From BOG-908 sp965198915 (GTDB lineage: Bacteria; Pseudomonadota; Alphaproteobacteria; Acetobacterales; Acetobacteraceae): 64,000 nt of DNA. Shown piece by piece: positions 35,576-44,327 of the stretch. The notes under the pieces were generated by a model. The model ran no database searches. It was not told the DNA's origin and saw nothing but the letters and a program-made list of their open reading frames with translations. Position numbers and translations under genes: made by a program. Location: contig CBDAQC010000004.1 of the NCBI GenBank assembly GCA_965198915.1, forward strand, positions 124,001-188,000, in the 5' to 3' direction. Positions within the stretch are counted from its first letter, which is position 1. Each line of letters opens with the position of its first letter.

Positions 35576-36768
35576 TACGCCAGTTCCCGCGCGCGTGGCG
35601 CCAGGGCGGCTGGCGAAGGCCGGGCGGCGGAGGCCTGCGCCGTGCGATACACTTCCAGGGTGCGCCAGGCGATCTCGTCCCAGCCCGGCAGCGCCTGCAC
35701 GAGGGAGCGGGCGGAAGCGGCGTAACACGCGGCCAGCGCGCGGTCTGCGATCGCGTCCTGCATCGCCCGGGTGAGTGCGGCCACGTCGCCGGGCGGCAGC
35801 AGCCGGCCCTGCACGCCGTCGGCGATCGTCTCGGCGAAGCTCCCCAGTCTGGAGGCGAATACCGGGCGGCCGTTCGCCAGCGCCAGCGACAGTACGCCGC
35901 TGGCTTCGATCTCGCGATACGGGAATACGGCGATGCTGCCTGGCGCGAAGATCGCGGGTATCTCGGCGTCGTCCACGAAGCGCGCCTCCAGGCTCAGCCT
36001 GTCCGACACGCCGCGCGCCTCCGCCTGACGCAGCAAAGCTGCGGTATCCATGTAGGCCTGGCCCACGATCCGCAGGTTTGCCTGGGCCCGCAGCGCGGCG
36101 GGCAAGGCGGCGAACGCGTCGATCAGCAGGTCGGCACCCTTGTACGGCTTGATCTTGCCGAACAGCACGAAGCGCAGCTCGCCCTGCATGGGATCGGGTG
36201 GCGCATCGGCAAGCTGGGCGGCCAGCGGCCCGTGCGGCAACTGGGTGATGCAGGCCGGCGGCAATCCGAGTGCGGCCAGCCGCGCCGCACCCTGGGCGGT
36301 GTGCACGATCAGCCTGTCACAGGCGCGCAAGGACTGGACAAAGCCCATGCGCTGCAGGCGCGCCGTGGGGCTGCCGTTGAACGGATCGGTGTCGTGCACG
36401 GTCAGCACCACGGGCGCCACGCGGCGGAACGCCGGCAGCAGGAGCGCGTCCAAAGCGGGCAGTGGCAGCCACTGGAAGTGGATCACGTCCGGCCGTGTGC
36501 GGCGCAAATGTCGCAGCAGGCGGCGCATGCTGGCCAGGTGATCCACCCCCTTCACCGCCAGCCGCGCCGCACGCGGCAGTCGCCGTGCCAGGCGCCCGCC
36601 CGCCGCGCGGTAGAAAGTCGGCTCGATACGCACCGCCGAGGCACCGTCGAGCGGGGTCAGCCCCCGGCCGTGCAACTCCACCTGCGCGCCGGCACGCTGC
36701 AGCGCCAGCATAAGCTCGCCGTCATAGGGCAGCGTGAACAGCGAAGGGTCGACGAGCGCCACGCGCAT
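35575..36768 (-). CDS. Glycosyltransferase family 4/1 (GT-B)
   Basis: 397 residues with the GT-B two-domain layout. The N-terminal domain has VIHFQWLPLPALDALLLP and LTVHDTDPFNGS; the C-terminal donor-binding domain has FVLFGKIKPYKGADLLIDAF, LRIVGQAY and the E-x7-E-like FPYREIEASGVLSLALANGRPVFAS. It would transfer a sugar from a nucleotide donor to the lipid-linked repeat unit on the cytoplasmic face. Its ATG overlaps the stop of the next gene upstream by one base, and its own stop overlaps the gene after it, so translation is tightly coupled. Confidence 0.9.
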   Translation of the reverse strand: MRVALVDPSLFTLPYDGELMLALQRAGAQVELHGRGLTPLDGASAVRIEPTFYRAAGGRLARRLPRAARLAVKGVDHLASMRRLLRHLRRTRPDVIHFQWLPLPALDALLLPAFRRVAPVVLTVHDTDPFNGSPTARLQRMGFVQSLRACDRLIVHTAQGAARLAALGLPPACITQLPHGPLAAQLADAPPDPMQGELRFVLFGKIKPYKGADLLIDAFAALPAALRAQANLRIVGQAYMDTAALLRQAEARGVSDRLSLEARFVDDAEIPAIFAPGSIAVFPYREIEASGVLSLALANGRPVFASRLGSFAETIADGVQGRLLPPGDVAALTRAMQDAIADRALAACYAASARSLVQALPGWDEIAWRTLEVYRTAQASAARPSPAALAPRARELA

Positions 36769-37955
36769 CAGGCCTGTGCCTCCATCGCCTGCAGCCGGGC
36801 GGCCGGCGTGCGGGCGGAGGCGGGCGGGTTCCAGGTCTGAAACTTCTCGCCCCGCAGGGAGCGCAGGACGCCGGCGCCCGTCGCCACGAAGGCGGCCAGC
36901 ATCTCGCGCAATTGTCCAACCCGGCCGCCACGCGCGCCCGCCACCAACGCGGCGCCGGCCGCCACGACGAGCACGGCGCCGCCGAAGGCGGCCCAGCCGA
37001 AGGCTTCCAGCACCGCCAGCAAGGCGCAGGCGCCGGAGCCGGCCAGCAGGTAGATCGTCAGCCAGCGCAGCAGCTTGTGCGAGACATATTTGTAGCGGTC
37101 CAGCGCCGGCAACCGCATCAGCTCGGGCCACAGCGCCCGGTTCACGTTGAACGCCTGGCAAGAGATACGCACCTTTCGGCGATATTCCTCCGCCGGGCGG
37201 GACACGCTGGCTTCGGTCGCCACCGCGTCTGCCACGTGCACGATGCGGCGCCCGGCGCACAGCACGGATAGCGAGACGAACATATCGTCGATCAGCCAGG
37301 CCGGCGGCGCCCGGTGCAGCGACCGCCGTATCGCGAAGATCGAGCCGTCCGCACCCATCACCGAGCCGGTGGCGCTCTCCAGCGACTTGATGTGCTCCTC
37401 CAGCCGCCAGTACAGCGAGCCGGTGGCCGCCGTGCTGCTGGAAGCGGCCGGCCCTGCCTCTCCATCTATATAGACGAGGTGGCCGCAGGCGCAGCCGACC
37501 TCGGGGTCGGCGAAAGTCGCCACCAACCGGGTCAGCGCGTCCTCGGCAAAGGCCACGTTGGCGTCGGTGAACACCACGATGTCGGCGTCCGTCATGCCGA
37601 CCAGCGTGTTCATCCCCGCCGTCTTGCCCAGTCGCTCGGCGGAGACCACAAGGCGGATCCGGTCCGCATATTCCTGCAGCACCTGCGCGGTGCCGTCGCT
37701 CGCCGCGTCCACATAGACGAGTATCTCCAGGTCCGGATGGCGCGCGCGCAGGGCCAGCAGGTTCTCCATCCGGGCGGCGATCACCCGCTCCTCGTTATAG
37801 GCACAGACGCACACGGCGACGCGGGCCGGCGGCACGCCCGCGCGCACCGGGCGCGCGTGCGTGCGCGCCATCAGACGCAGGCTCAGCGGATAGGTCGTGA
37901 ACGGGTGCGCCGCCAGCAGGAGCAGCAGCGCCGAAGCGAACAGGAGCGGAAACAT
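36768..37955 (-). CDS. Membrane glycosyltransferase family 2
   Basis: 395 residues. An N-terminal membrane helix (LLFASALLLLLAAHPF) is followed by a GT-A domain: VCVCAYNEE, VYVDAASDGT, VFTDANVAF (metal-binding acidic motif), GADGSIFAIRR and IDDMFVS. Two further hydrophobic segments lie near the C-terminus (about 310-350). This layout is that of processive or membrane-bound GT2 enzymes. It overlaps both neighbours by one base (TGATG). Confidence 0.92.
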   Translation of the reverse strand: MFPLLFASALLLLLAAHPFTTYPLSLRLMARTHARPVRAGVPPARVAVCVCAYNEERVIAARMENLLALRARHPDLEILVYVDAASDGTAQVLQEYADRIRLVVSAERLGKTAGMNTLVGMTDADIVVFTDANVAFAEDALTRLVATFADPEVGCACGHLVYIDGEAGPAASSSTAATGSLYWRLEEHIKSLESATGSVMGADGSIFAIRRSLHRAPPAWLIDDMFVSLSVLCAGRRIVHVADAVATEASVSRPAEEYRRKVRISCQAFNVNRALWPELMRLPALDRYKYVSHKLLRWLTIYLLAGSGACALLAVLEAFGWAAFGGAVLVVAAGAALVAGARGGRVGQLREMLAAFVATGAGVLRSLRGEKFQTWNPPASARTPAARLQAMEAQA

Positions 37956-40072
37956 CAGCCGCGCGAGATCACTATCGCGGCCAGGGGACTGCGCGACTGG
38001 CTGCGCAGGCGGGCGCAGGATTCCGACGCCGCCTGCTCACGCAGCAGCGCCTCCTCGAGCACGACGACGGTCACGTCACTGCTGCGCGCCACGCGTGTGG
38101 CGTCCGCGTGGGAGGCCAAGGGCGCACCCATGACGATGAGATCGTATTCGCCGCGCGCTTCCGCCAGCAGGTTTTCCAGCCCTACGGTGCTGCGCTGCGC
38201 GTCCGGTCCCGGACGCGGCGTGCCGAGAAGCGTCTCCAGCCCGGCGACCCGATCCTGCGCCACAGCGTCGCGCCAGGCAGCCTCGCCTGTCAGCACCTCG
38301 GCCAGGCGGCCGCCTGGCTGCCCCAGCACGCGAGTCATGCCGCCCGTCTCTGCGTCCTGGTCGATCAGCAGCACGTGCTGGCCGTCCTGCGCCGCGGTGC
38401 GGGCGTAGGCGCAGGCCGCCGAGGTTGCAGCCATACCCGGCTGCGCACCCACGAAACCTACCACACGCGGCGGCGTGCGGGAGAGCTGGCCGGCCCGCGT
38501 GCGTGCCAGCCGCATCGCGTCGGCTTCCGGCCCGGTGCCGCCCGCCAGCAGCTTGTCCGCCAGGGAGCGTCCGGCAGCGCGGCCGCGCAGCGTGGCCACA
38601 ACGTGCAGCCCGGCGGCGCGCGCGAAGGCCGCCGCGTCCGCGGCGCCGGCGCTACGCCTGGTAAAGGCCAGCGCCGCCATGCAGGCAATCAGCCCGCCGC
38701 CCATCCCGCCGAAAGCCGCCGCCATCTTGGTATTCGGCGCGCTCGGCAGGCCAGGGATGGTCGCCTTGCTCAGCACGCGCACGTCGGGCGTGCGGTCGCC
38801 CACCGGCGTGGTCGCCGTCCGCTGCTCGCTCTCCAGCAGCGTGCGATACAGGTCGCGCCGTGTCGCCACGTCCTGCGCCAACTGGTCGAGCTGCGCCTGG
38901 GTGTTCTGCGCCGTGACACCGGATTGCCGCGCGGCCCGCAACTGCGCCAGCACGTCCGCCTCATGCGCGCGCGCCACCTTCAGCTGCGTCGCCAGCGAGG
39001 CCACGATGCGATGCGTCTCGCCGCCTATCTCGCGTCGCGTCGCGGAAAGATCGGCCTGCGCGCTCTTCAGCGCCGGGTATTCCGCCCCGTAGCGCTGCTC
39101 CAGGTCGGCCACCTTCTCGGCCGCTAGCGACTCCTGCTCGCGCAGGCGGGAGATCGTCTCAGACCCCAGCACGTTTGCCAGCGCGTCCGAGGAGCCGCCT
39201 GCCGCCAGCGCCTGGGCGCGATCGTAGTTCGCCTCGATCTGGCTGCGGTCCAGCGTTGCCTTGGAGGCCGCCGTCGCTAGATCTTCGACCTGCTGCTGGC
39301 CCACGCTGCCGGCCGGCAGGCCCACCTGGCCGGACTTGTCGCGCAGATCGCGCATCTGCTTCTCGATGCGCTCGATATCGGCGCGCACCTGTTCGATACG
39401 CTGGGACACCACGGTGTTCGCGCCAAGGTCGGCGGACGTGCGGCGTTGCGCCCGGTTGTCGATGTAATCCTTGATCAGCGTGTTGATGAAGTTGGCTGCC
39501 AGCGCCGGGTCGTGCGCGGAGAAGCCGATGCCGATCACCAGGCTGCGGTTGTCCTGGCTGATGACCAGGTTGTGCTGCACGGCGCCGATCAGTGCGTCCT
39601 GCGCCGCCTGCGCGCCGTTCGGCGCTTTCGCGTCGGTGGCTGAGCCGGGCAGCAGGCGCTTGAGCCCGTCACGCAGGCTGCCCAGGAAGGTCGGCGGCCG
39701 GAGTGACGCGTTGAACTCGGGGTCACGGTCGAGATTGAGCTGTGTCGTTACCTGCTCGACGAGCTGACGGGCGGACAGCGCCTGCACCTCGGTATGCACC
39801 ATCGGCATAGGGTCGGGCGTGCTGTCGGACCGCAGCGCGCCCTGCAGTTCCGGAATGGCGATCTGGTCGCCCTCCACCGCCACCTGCGCGTTGGCCGTGT
39901 AGGACTTCTCTAGCGTGCGCGCGTACAGATAGGCGCCGCCCGCCCCAAGCATCGCGCAGACCACGATGGGAACCGCCGCACGCCTGAGCTGCACCACCAC
40001 GGGAGCGGCAGGCCGGACGGCGTCCGGTGCTGCAGGAGGCGTGGGGCCGGCGCGTTCTACCAGGCTATCCAT
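37955..40072 (-). CDS. Wzc/GumC-like chain-length protein with degenerate kinase domain
   Basis: 705 residues. An N-terminal membrane helix (VVVQLRRAAVPIVVCAMLGAGGAYLYA), a Wzz domain with long coiled coils (about 230-450), a second membrane helix (about 475-500), and a C-terminal BY-kinase-like domain. The P-loop of that domain reads GAQPGMAATS at 542-551 where PGEGKT-like is expected, so the catalytic Lys is Ala at 549. The Walker B-like strand LLIDQDAETGG remains. There is no C-terminal Tyr cluster. It probably sets polymer length or organises export but cannot be a normal tyrosine kinase. Start ATG 40,072 is chosen over an upstream frame extension. Confidence 0.88.
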   Translation of the reverse strand: MDSLVERAGPTPPAAPDAVRPAAPVVVQLRRAAVPIVVCAMLGAGGAYLYARTLEKSYTANAQVAVEGDQIAIPELQGALRSDSTPDPMPMVHTEVQALSARQLVEQVTTQLNLDRDPEFNASLRPPTFLGSLRDGLKRLLPGSATDAKAPNGAQAAQDALIGAVQHNLVISQDNRSLVIGIGFSAHDPALAANFINTLIKDYIDNRAQRRTSADLGANTVVSQRIEQVRADIERIEKQMRDLRDKSGQVGLPAGSVGQQQVEDLATAASKATLDRSQIEANYDRAQALAAGGSSDALANVLGSETISRLREQESLAAEKVADLEQRYGAEYPALKSAQADLSATRREIGGETHRIVASLATQLKVARAHEADVLAQLRAARQSGVTAQNTQAQLDQLAQDVATRRDLYRTLLESEQRTATTPVGDRTPDVRVLSKATIPGLPSAPNTKMAAAFGGMGGGLIACMAALAFTRRSAGAADAAAFARAAGLHVVATLRGRAAGRSLADKLLAGGTGPEADAMRLARTRAGQLSRTPPRVVGFVGAQPGMAATSAACAYARTAAQDGQHVLLIDQDAETGGMTRVLGQPGGRLAEVLTGEAAWRDAVAQDRVAGLETLLGTPRPGPDAQRSTVGLENLLAEARGEYDLIVMGAPLASHADATRVARSSDVTVVVLEEALLREQAASESCARLRSQSRSPLAAIVISRG

Positions 40073-40261
40073 CGAACACGGTCCTCGGGTCCCGGAAGTA
40101 GACGGCGCTTTCGCGGAGAAAGGACCGGCTTCCTGCGCGCGCTGTCGCGGGACTGTTCCAACAGGCACGTGCCACCCGAACGCGGCGCATAGGCGAATAA
40201 GTGCATCGGCCGGATTTTTTTTGCAGCCTCCCGTTCAGGACAGGGCAGCCTGATGGGTGTG

Positions 40262-41551
40262 TCACCGCGCCATGTCCAACTGGTCGATCTCCGCCGGCCC
40301 GGCCAGGCGTGCCCTGAGTGACTTGCGGGCGGCAAGCAGCAGCACGTGATAGATAAGCGGGCGATCGCGGAACTGCGCGGGGCCGGCCTCGCCCTCCGGC
40401 TGGACCACGACGCCGGCTTCCAGCAGACGCTGCCAGTGCGGCAGGCTCAGGCGAACGCCGCCCACCAGCAATCCGTCCGCGACCCGGCTGACCGTCATGC
40501 GGCCCCACTGGTCCTGCTCGGCACCGGCCAGACGCAGCAGCACCATGCCGAGCCGCGGCTCGGTGCCCAATGCCGCATGCGTGCTCAGCACCGTCGAGGA
40601 TGCTTCGTCGATCAGCCGCTGTACCGCACCCAGCACGTCGGCATCATTCACCTGCGCGTCGTCGTCCTCGGCATGGCGCAGCGCCGATTGCGCGATGCGC
40701 AACCCGAGAAGCTGCGCCATATACGGCATGCCGCGCGCCACGCTCTGCACAACGCCGCTCGCCTGCGGGGTGAAGGCGATGCCCGCCTGCCTGCCGCCTT
40801 TGGTCAGCATGTCGGCGATTTCGTCGTCACGCAGCAGCGGCAGGTGCACGCCCACGATGTTGCGCTGGATCGAGGGATGCTGGCCGATGATCTGCTCGAG
40901 CGTGTCCGACACGCCGACCACCATGAAATACAGCCGCAGGCCACGGTCCGACAGCAGCTTGATCGTGTCGGCCAAGCGGGTGCGCGTCTCCAGGTCGGTC
41001 ACGCGGTCGAACTCGTCGACTACGAATACGGCCATGTCGCAGCTCAGCGCCGCCGGGATCGCCGCCACGTCGGCCGGGCGTATGGCGCGCGGCGGCAGCA
41101 CCGCCTCGCAGCCCTGGTCGTCACCGCCCGGTCCGCCACCCACCTCGCCCTGCGCCAGAAGCGAGCGCGGCAGGTCTCGCGCCAGCGCGCGAATCATCGT
41201 GTCGAACGTGGTCTCCGCCTCGCAGGCGCAGCGCGCCACGATGGCGCCGCGCCGGCGCAGTTGCTCGATCGCAAGATTGGACAGCGAGGTCTTGCCGCGG
41301 CCACGCTCCGAATACAGCACCACGTGGGCGGTATCGTCGAGTATGCCGTCGAGTATGCGCTGCAGCTCCGCCTCGCGGCCAACCAGCGTGCGGCGCCCGG
41401 CGCGCGGCCGCGTGGGCGTGAACACCTCGTTCGGCGAGGCCGCCTGACGCACCGAGGCCATCACCGGCGCGGTGCGCTCGGCGGGTGCGGCAGGGCGAGG
41501 CGCCGCGGCGCGGCGGCGCCACCAGCCAAACAGGGCGGTGAACGGGTTCAT
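40262..41551 (-). CDS. AAA-type ATPase of the polysaccharide locus
   Basis: 429 residues. Walker A SERGRGKTS (81-89, with K87-T88), Walker B FVVDEFDR, and an Arg-rich sensor region match the AAA_16/ExeA-like group. The N-terminus has a short hydrophobic, basic segment (FGWWRRR) that could touch the membrane. A C-terminal winged-helix-like region follows. ExeA-like ATPases are regular members of exosortase-type EPS loci; their role there is not known. It lies between the priming transferase (7-base gap) and the Wzc-like protein with a broken P-loop, so it might supply ATPase activity to that complex. This last point is a hypothesis. Confidence 0.85.
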   Translation of the reverse strand: MNPFTALFGWWRRRAAAPRPAAPAERTAPVMASVRQAASPNEVFTPTRPRAGRRTLVGREAELQRILDGILDDTAHVVLYSERGRGKTSLSNLAIEQLRRRGAIVARCACEAETTFDTMIRALARDLPRSLLAQGEVGGGPGGDDQGCEAVLPPRAIRPADVAAIPAALSCDMAVFVVDEFDRVTDLETRTRLADTIKLLSDRGLRLYFMVVGVSDTLEQIIGQHPSIQRNIVGVHLPLLRDDEIADMLTKGGRQAGIAFTPQASGVVQSVARGMPYMAQLLGLRIAQSALRHAEDDDAQVNDADVLGAVQRLIDEASSTVLSTHAALGTEPRLGMVLLRLAGAEQDQWGRMTVSRVADGLLVGGVRLSLPHWQRLLEAGVVVQPEGEAGPAQFRDRPLIYHVLLLAARKSLRARLAGPAEIDQLDMAR

Positions 41552-41558
41552 GGGCGCA

Positions 41559-43040
41559 CTACCCGGCGCCGCGGCCGGAGACCACGGCAGGGATCGTCCG
41601 CGCGATGATCGAGAAATCCTGCCAGATGCTCCAGTTCTTCACGTAGAAACTGTCGAGCCGGACGCGCTGCGCATAGGTCGTGTCGCTGCGGCCGCTCACC
41701 TGCCACAGGCCGGTGATGCCGGGGCGCGTCTCATAATAATAGGCGATGTCCTCGGCGTATTTCGGGATCTCCAGGCTGACGATCGGGCGCGGCCCCACCA
41801 GGCTCATCTCCAAGCGCAGCACGTTCAGCAACTGCGGCAGCTCGTCCAGGCTGGTCTTGCGCAGGATGCGGCCGATCCAGGTCACCCGCGGGTCACGGCG
41901 CAGCTTCTGCGTGCGGGCCCACTCCTCGGCCGCATCCGGATCGCGCGCGAACAACGCCTGCAGCGCGGCCTCGCTGTCCGTCACCATCGAGCGGAACTTC
42001 AGGCAGCGGAACACCCGGCCGCGCGCGCCGATGCGGGTGTGGGCGTAGAACACCGGACCGCCATCCAGCCCAACCACCGCAGCGATGATCAGCATAAGCG
42101 GCGCCAGCACCAGCAGCGCCGCACTGGCCGCCGTCACGTCGAAGGCCAGCTTGGCCGCGCGCGCGATCGGCTTGCGCAGATTGTTGCGGTAGCTGAGCAT
42201 CACGGTTTCCTGGCCCAGATAGGTGTGCCGGGCGCCCACCATCGGCAGCCCGTCCAGCTTCGGCAGCAGGGCATACGGCACCCGCTCGCGCACCAGATTG
42301 GCTATCAGCGAGGCCGGCAGCCGACCCTCGGTGTCATGCGCCAGCACGAGAAGCTGCGCGTCGTGATGGGCAAGCAGGTGGGTCCACACGCCTTCCGCGG
42401 TGCCGCCGGCGCCGCTGCGCAGCGCGGACGCGCTGGCATGCGCCACCACATCGTAGCCCAGGCCGCGCTGGGCGCGCAGCGCCGTCTCCACCTGCGCGCT
42501 CCAGGCGCCCTCGCCCACAACAACCACGTTCATCCGCCACAGCCCGGCGGCGGAGAGTGCCATGCGGGCCAGTTGGCGGAGCAGCAGCACCGCTACCGGA
42601 AACGCCAGGGTGGCCGCCATGACGGGCACCCGGGGGATCACCAGCGCCAGCAGGAACGCCGCGGTGGTGGTGAGCATCACGGCGAAGCCGGTGCCGCGCA
42701 TGACGTCGCGGCACTCGGCCCAGAACGGCACGCGATGCTCGTAGTGCTCGTGCGAGCTGAAATAGCCGATGATCCCGGCCAGAGCCGCAGCGCCCAGTGC
42801 GAGATCCTGCGCCCCGGTGCCGCTATCGCCACGCACGCCTGGGATGGCGCAGGCCAGATAGGCGGCCGCCACCGAGACGGCGAACGCCAGCAGGTCAGCG
42901 CCCAGGAGCGCCGCACCGCAGATGACCAGCCGCCGACTCGCCCTGACCGCAGACTGGCGCTGTCCGGAGCCCGAACTTGCTCCGAACGCCTGGTCAAAGT
43001 GAAAAGGATATAGGCGCTGGATGCGCTGGACGACTGCCAT
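41559..43040 (-). CDS. Polyprenyl glycosyl-phosphotransferase (priming enzyme, WbaP/GumD type)
   Basis: 493 residues. Four or five N-terminal membrane helices (about 38-170), a Rossmann-like middle domain (MNVVVVGEGAWSAQ), then a C-terminal sugar-transferase domain: KLAFDVTAASAALLVLAP helix, FRCLKFRSMVTDSE, LRKTSLDELPQLLNVLRLEMSLVGPRP and RPGITGLWQVSGRS. It attaches the first sugar phosphate to undecaprenyl phosphate. It is the first gene of the leftward unit and reads away from the divergent glycosyltransferase at 43,284. Confidence 0.94.
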   Translation of the reverse strand: MAVVQRIQRLYPFHFDQAFGASSGSGQRQSAVRASRRLVICGAALLGADLLAFAVSVAAAYLACAIPGVRGDSGTGAQDLALGAAALAGIIGYFSSHEHYEHRVPFWAECRDVMRGTGFAVMLTTTAAFLLALVIPRVPVMAATLAFPVAVLLLRQLARMALSAAGLWRMNVVVVGEGAWSAQVETALRAQRGLGYDVVAHASASALRSGAGGTAEGVWTHLLAHHDAQLLVLAHDTEGRLPASLIANLVRERVPYALLPKLDGLPMVGARHTYLGQETVMLSYRNNLRKPIARAAKLAFDVTAASAALLVLAPLMLIIAAVVGLDGGPVFYAHTRIGARGRVFRCLKFRSMVTDSEAALQALFARDPDAAEEWARTQKLRRDPRVTWIGRILRKTSLDELPQLLNVLRLEMSLVGPRPIVSLEIPKYAEDIAYYYETRPGITGLWQVSGRSDTTYAQRVRLDSFYVKNWSIWQDFSIIARTIPAVVSGRGAG

Positions 43041-43114
43041 CGGCCGACTCCGGTAACCGCTTCAAGGGACTGCTTGGCCGGGCTTTTCCCTGCCGACGAT
43101 TTTCACCCGGTGAC

Positions 43115-43128
43115 GGGTTACGTAACCC
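43115..43128. promoter_or_regulatory. Perfect 14-base palindrome in the divergent EPS promoter region
   Basis: GGGTTACGTAACCC lies 75 bases upstream of the leftward priming transferase and about 155 bases upstream of the rightward glycosyltransferase. The 243-base gap around it is much less GC-rich than the genes. It is a good candidate operator for both directions. Confidence 0.45.
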
Positions 43129-43283
43129 ATAGCGGGCGCTCACCCAATAAGTTTCCAAACCGTTTGTGCAGTGCAGCAGTCACATTTTATTCAACTTTCC
43201 GCAAGCATCTTCTCGCCACAGATGGTGTGTTAGGGTGGTCTCACGCCAACGCGACCCAATTTGGCAAAAAGGCTGTTGTTTCA

Positions 43284-44150
43284 ATGCGTATTGCAGTCGG
43301 TTTTGCAACCAGCGGACGTGGCGAGGTTCTGCGCCACGCGGTGGACTGCGCGCTCACGCAAAGTCTTCCACCAGACAAGGTTATCATTTGTTACACGAAA
43401 CCGTCTGACGTCACGGGCTTGTCAGCAAACGATACCGTGACCCTGCATGAAAGCGCGCCGGGGTTGCCGAAACAGCGCAACGTCATCCTCGATTCAGCAG
43501 CCGACTGCGACCTGATCGTGTTCTTCGACGACGATTTCCTGGCCGCGCCGCGCTACCTGGAAGCCGTGCGGGACGCCTTCGCTGCCGACCCCACCATCGT
43601 GGCCTCGACCGGCCTGCCGATTGCCGACGACGCGAAAGGCCCTGGCCTGTCCGTGGCGCAGGGTCTGGCGCTAATCGCCGCAGATAGCATGCCGCCCAGC
43701 ACCCATGCCGAGCCGGCGCCACACGCTTACGGCTGCAACATGGCCATACGCCTCTCCACCGTGCGCGCCCACGCCCTGCGCTTCGACGAGCGCCTGCCGC
43801 TGTATGCCTGGTCGGAGGACATCGACTTCGCCCACCGGATCAAGCGCCATGGCCGGATCGTCAAGCTGCACGGTGCCCGCGGGGTGCATCTCGGCGCCAA
43901 GACGGCCCGCTCGTCGGGGCGCCGGCTGGGCTACTCGCAGGTTGCCAACCCGATCTACCTGCGCGCCAAGGGCAGCTACTCCTGGCGGCGCGCGCTGGGC
44001 AGCGTGGGCCGCAACGTGGCCGCCAACGGCGTGGGCGCGCTGTGGTCCGAGCCGTGGATAGACCGCCGCGGCCGGCTGCTGGGCAATGCGCTGGCGTTCG
44101 TCGACCTGATGCGCGGGCGGCTGGCCCCGGAACGGGTGCTGGATGTTTGA
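43284..44150 (+). CDS. Glycosyltransferase family 2
   Basis: 288 residues, GT-A fold: IAVGFATSGR at the start, LIVFFDDDFLAAPRYLE with the DxD-type motif, and CNMAIR, then WSEDIDFAHRIKRHG with the catalytic-base acidic pair. An Arg-rich tail follows. I chose ATG 43,284 because the fold begins at the next codon; the frame runs open upstream through the promoter region. The first 200 or so bases of the gene are clearly less GC-rich than the rest, like the promoter region before it, so this end may be of different origin. Confidence 0.88.
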   Translation: MRIAVGFATSGRGEVLRHAVDCALTQSLPPDKVIICYTKPSDVTGLSANDTVTLHESAPGLPKQRNVILDSAADCDLIVFFDDDFLAAPRYLEAVRDAFAADPTIVASTGLPIADDAKGPGLSVAQGLALIAADSMPPSTHAEPAPHAYGCNMAIRLSTVRAHALRFDERLPLYAWSEDIDFAHRIKRHGRIVKLHGARGVHLGAKTARSSGRRLGYSQVANPIYLRAKGSYSWRRALGSVGRNVAANGVGALWSEPWIDRRGRLLGNALAFVDLMRGRLAPERVLDV

Positions 44151-44151
44151 A

Positions 44152-44313
44152 GCAAGGCAAGAAAGGCCTTCTTTTTTGAAAAGAAGCAAAAAACTTTTGT
44201 CCCCCCGCAGCCGCAACACCCGTGTTTCCAGCACGTCCCCGGCTGCCGCAAATGCGGGGGATCAAAAGTTTTTTGGTCCTTTTTTTCAAAAAAGGACGGC
44301 TTCCTTACTTTCT
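44152..44313. repeat. Repeat family B, full copy with a covarying right stem
   Basis: Left arm CTTCTTTTTT/AAAAGAAG hairpin and CAAAAAACTTTTG. Right arm CAAAAGTTTTTTGG then a GTCCTTTTTTT/AAAAAAGGAC hairpin. The right stem here is GTCC/GGAC instead of GTTC/GAAC: both sides changed together. Confidence 0.88.
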
Positions 44314-44327
44314 CGGCGCCACCCCTG

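Noticed and set aside
43261..43283. A sigma-54 promoter (TTGGCA...TTGTT) before the glycosyltransferase at 43,284.
   Set aside because: The spacing is off by a base, the -12 GC is missing, and it would overlap the start codon.
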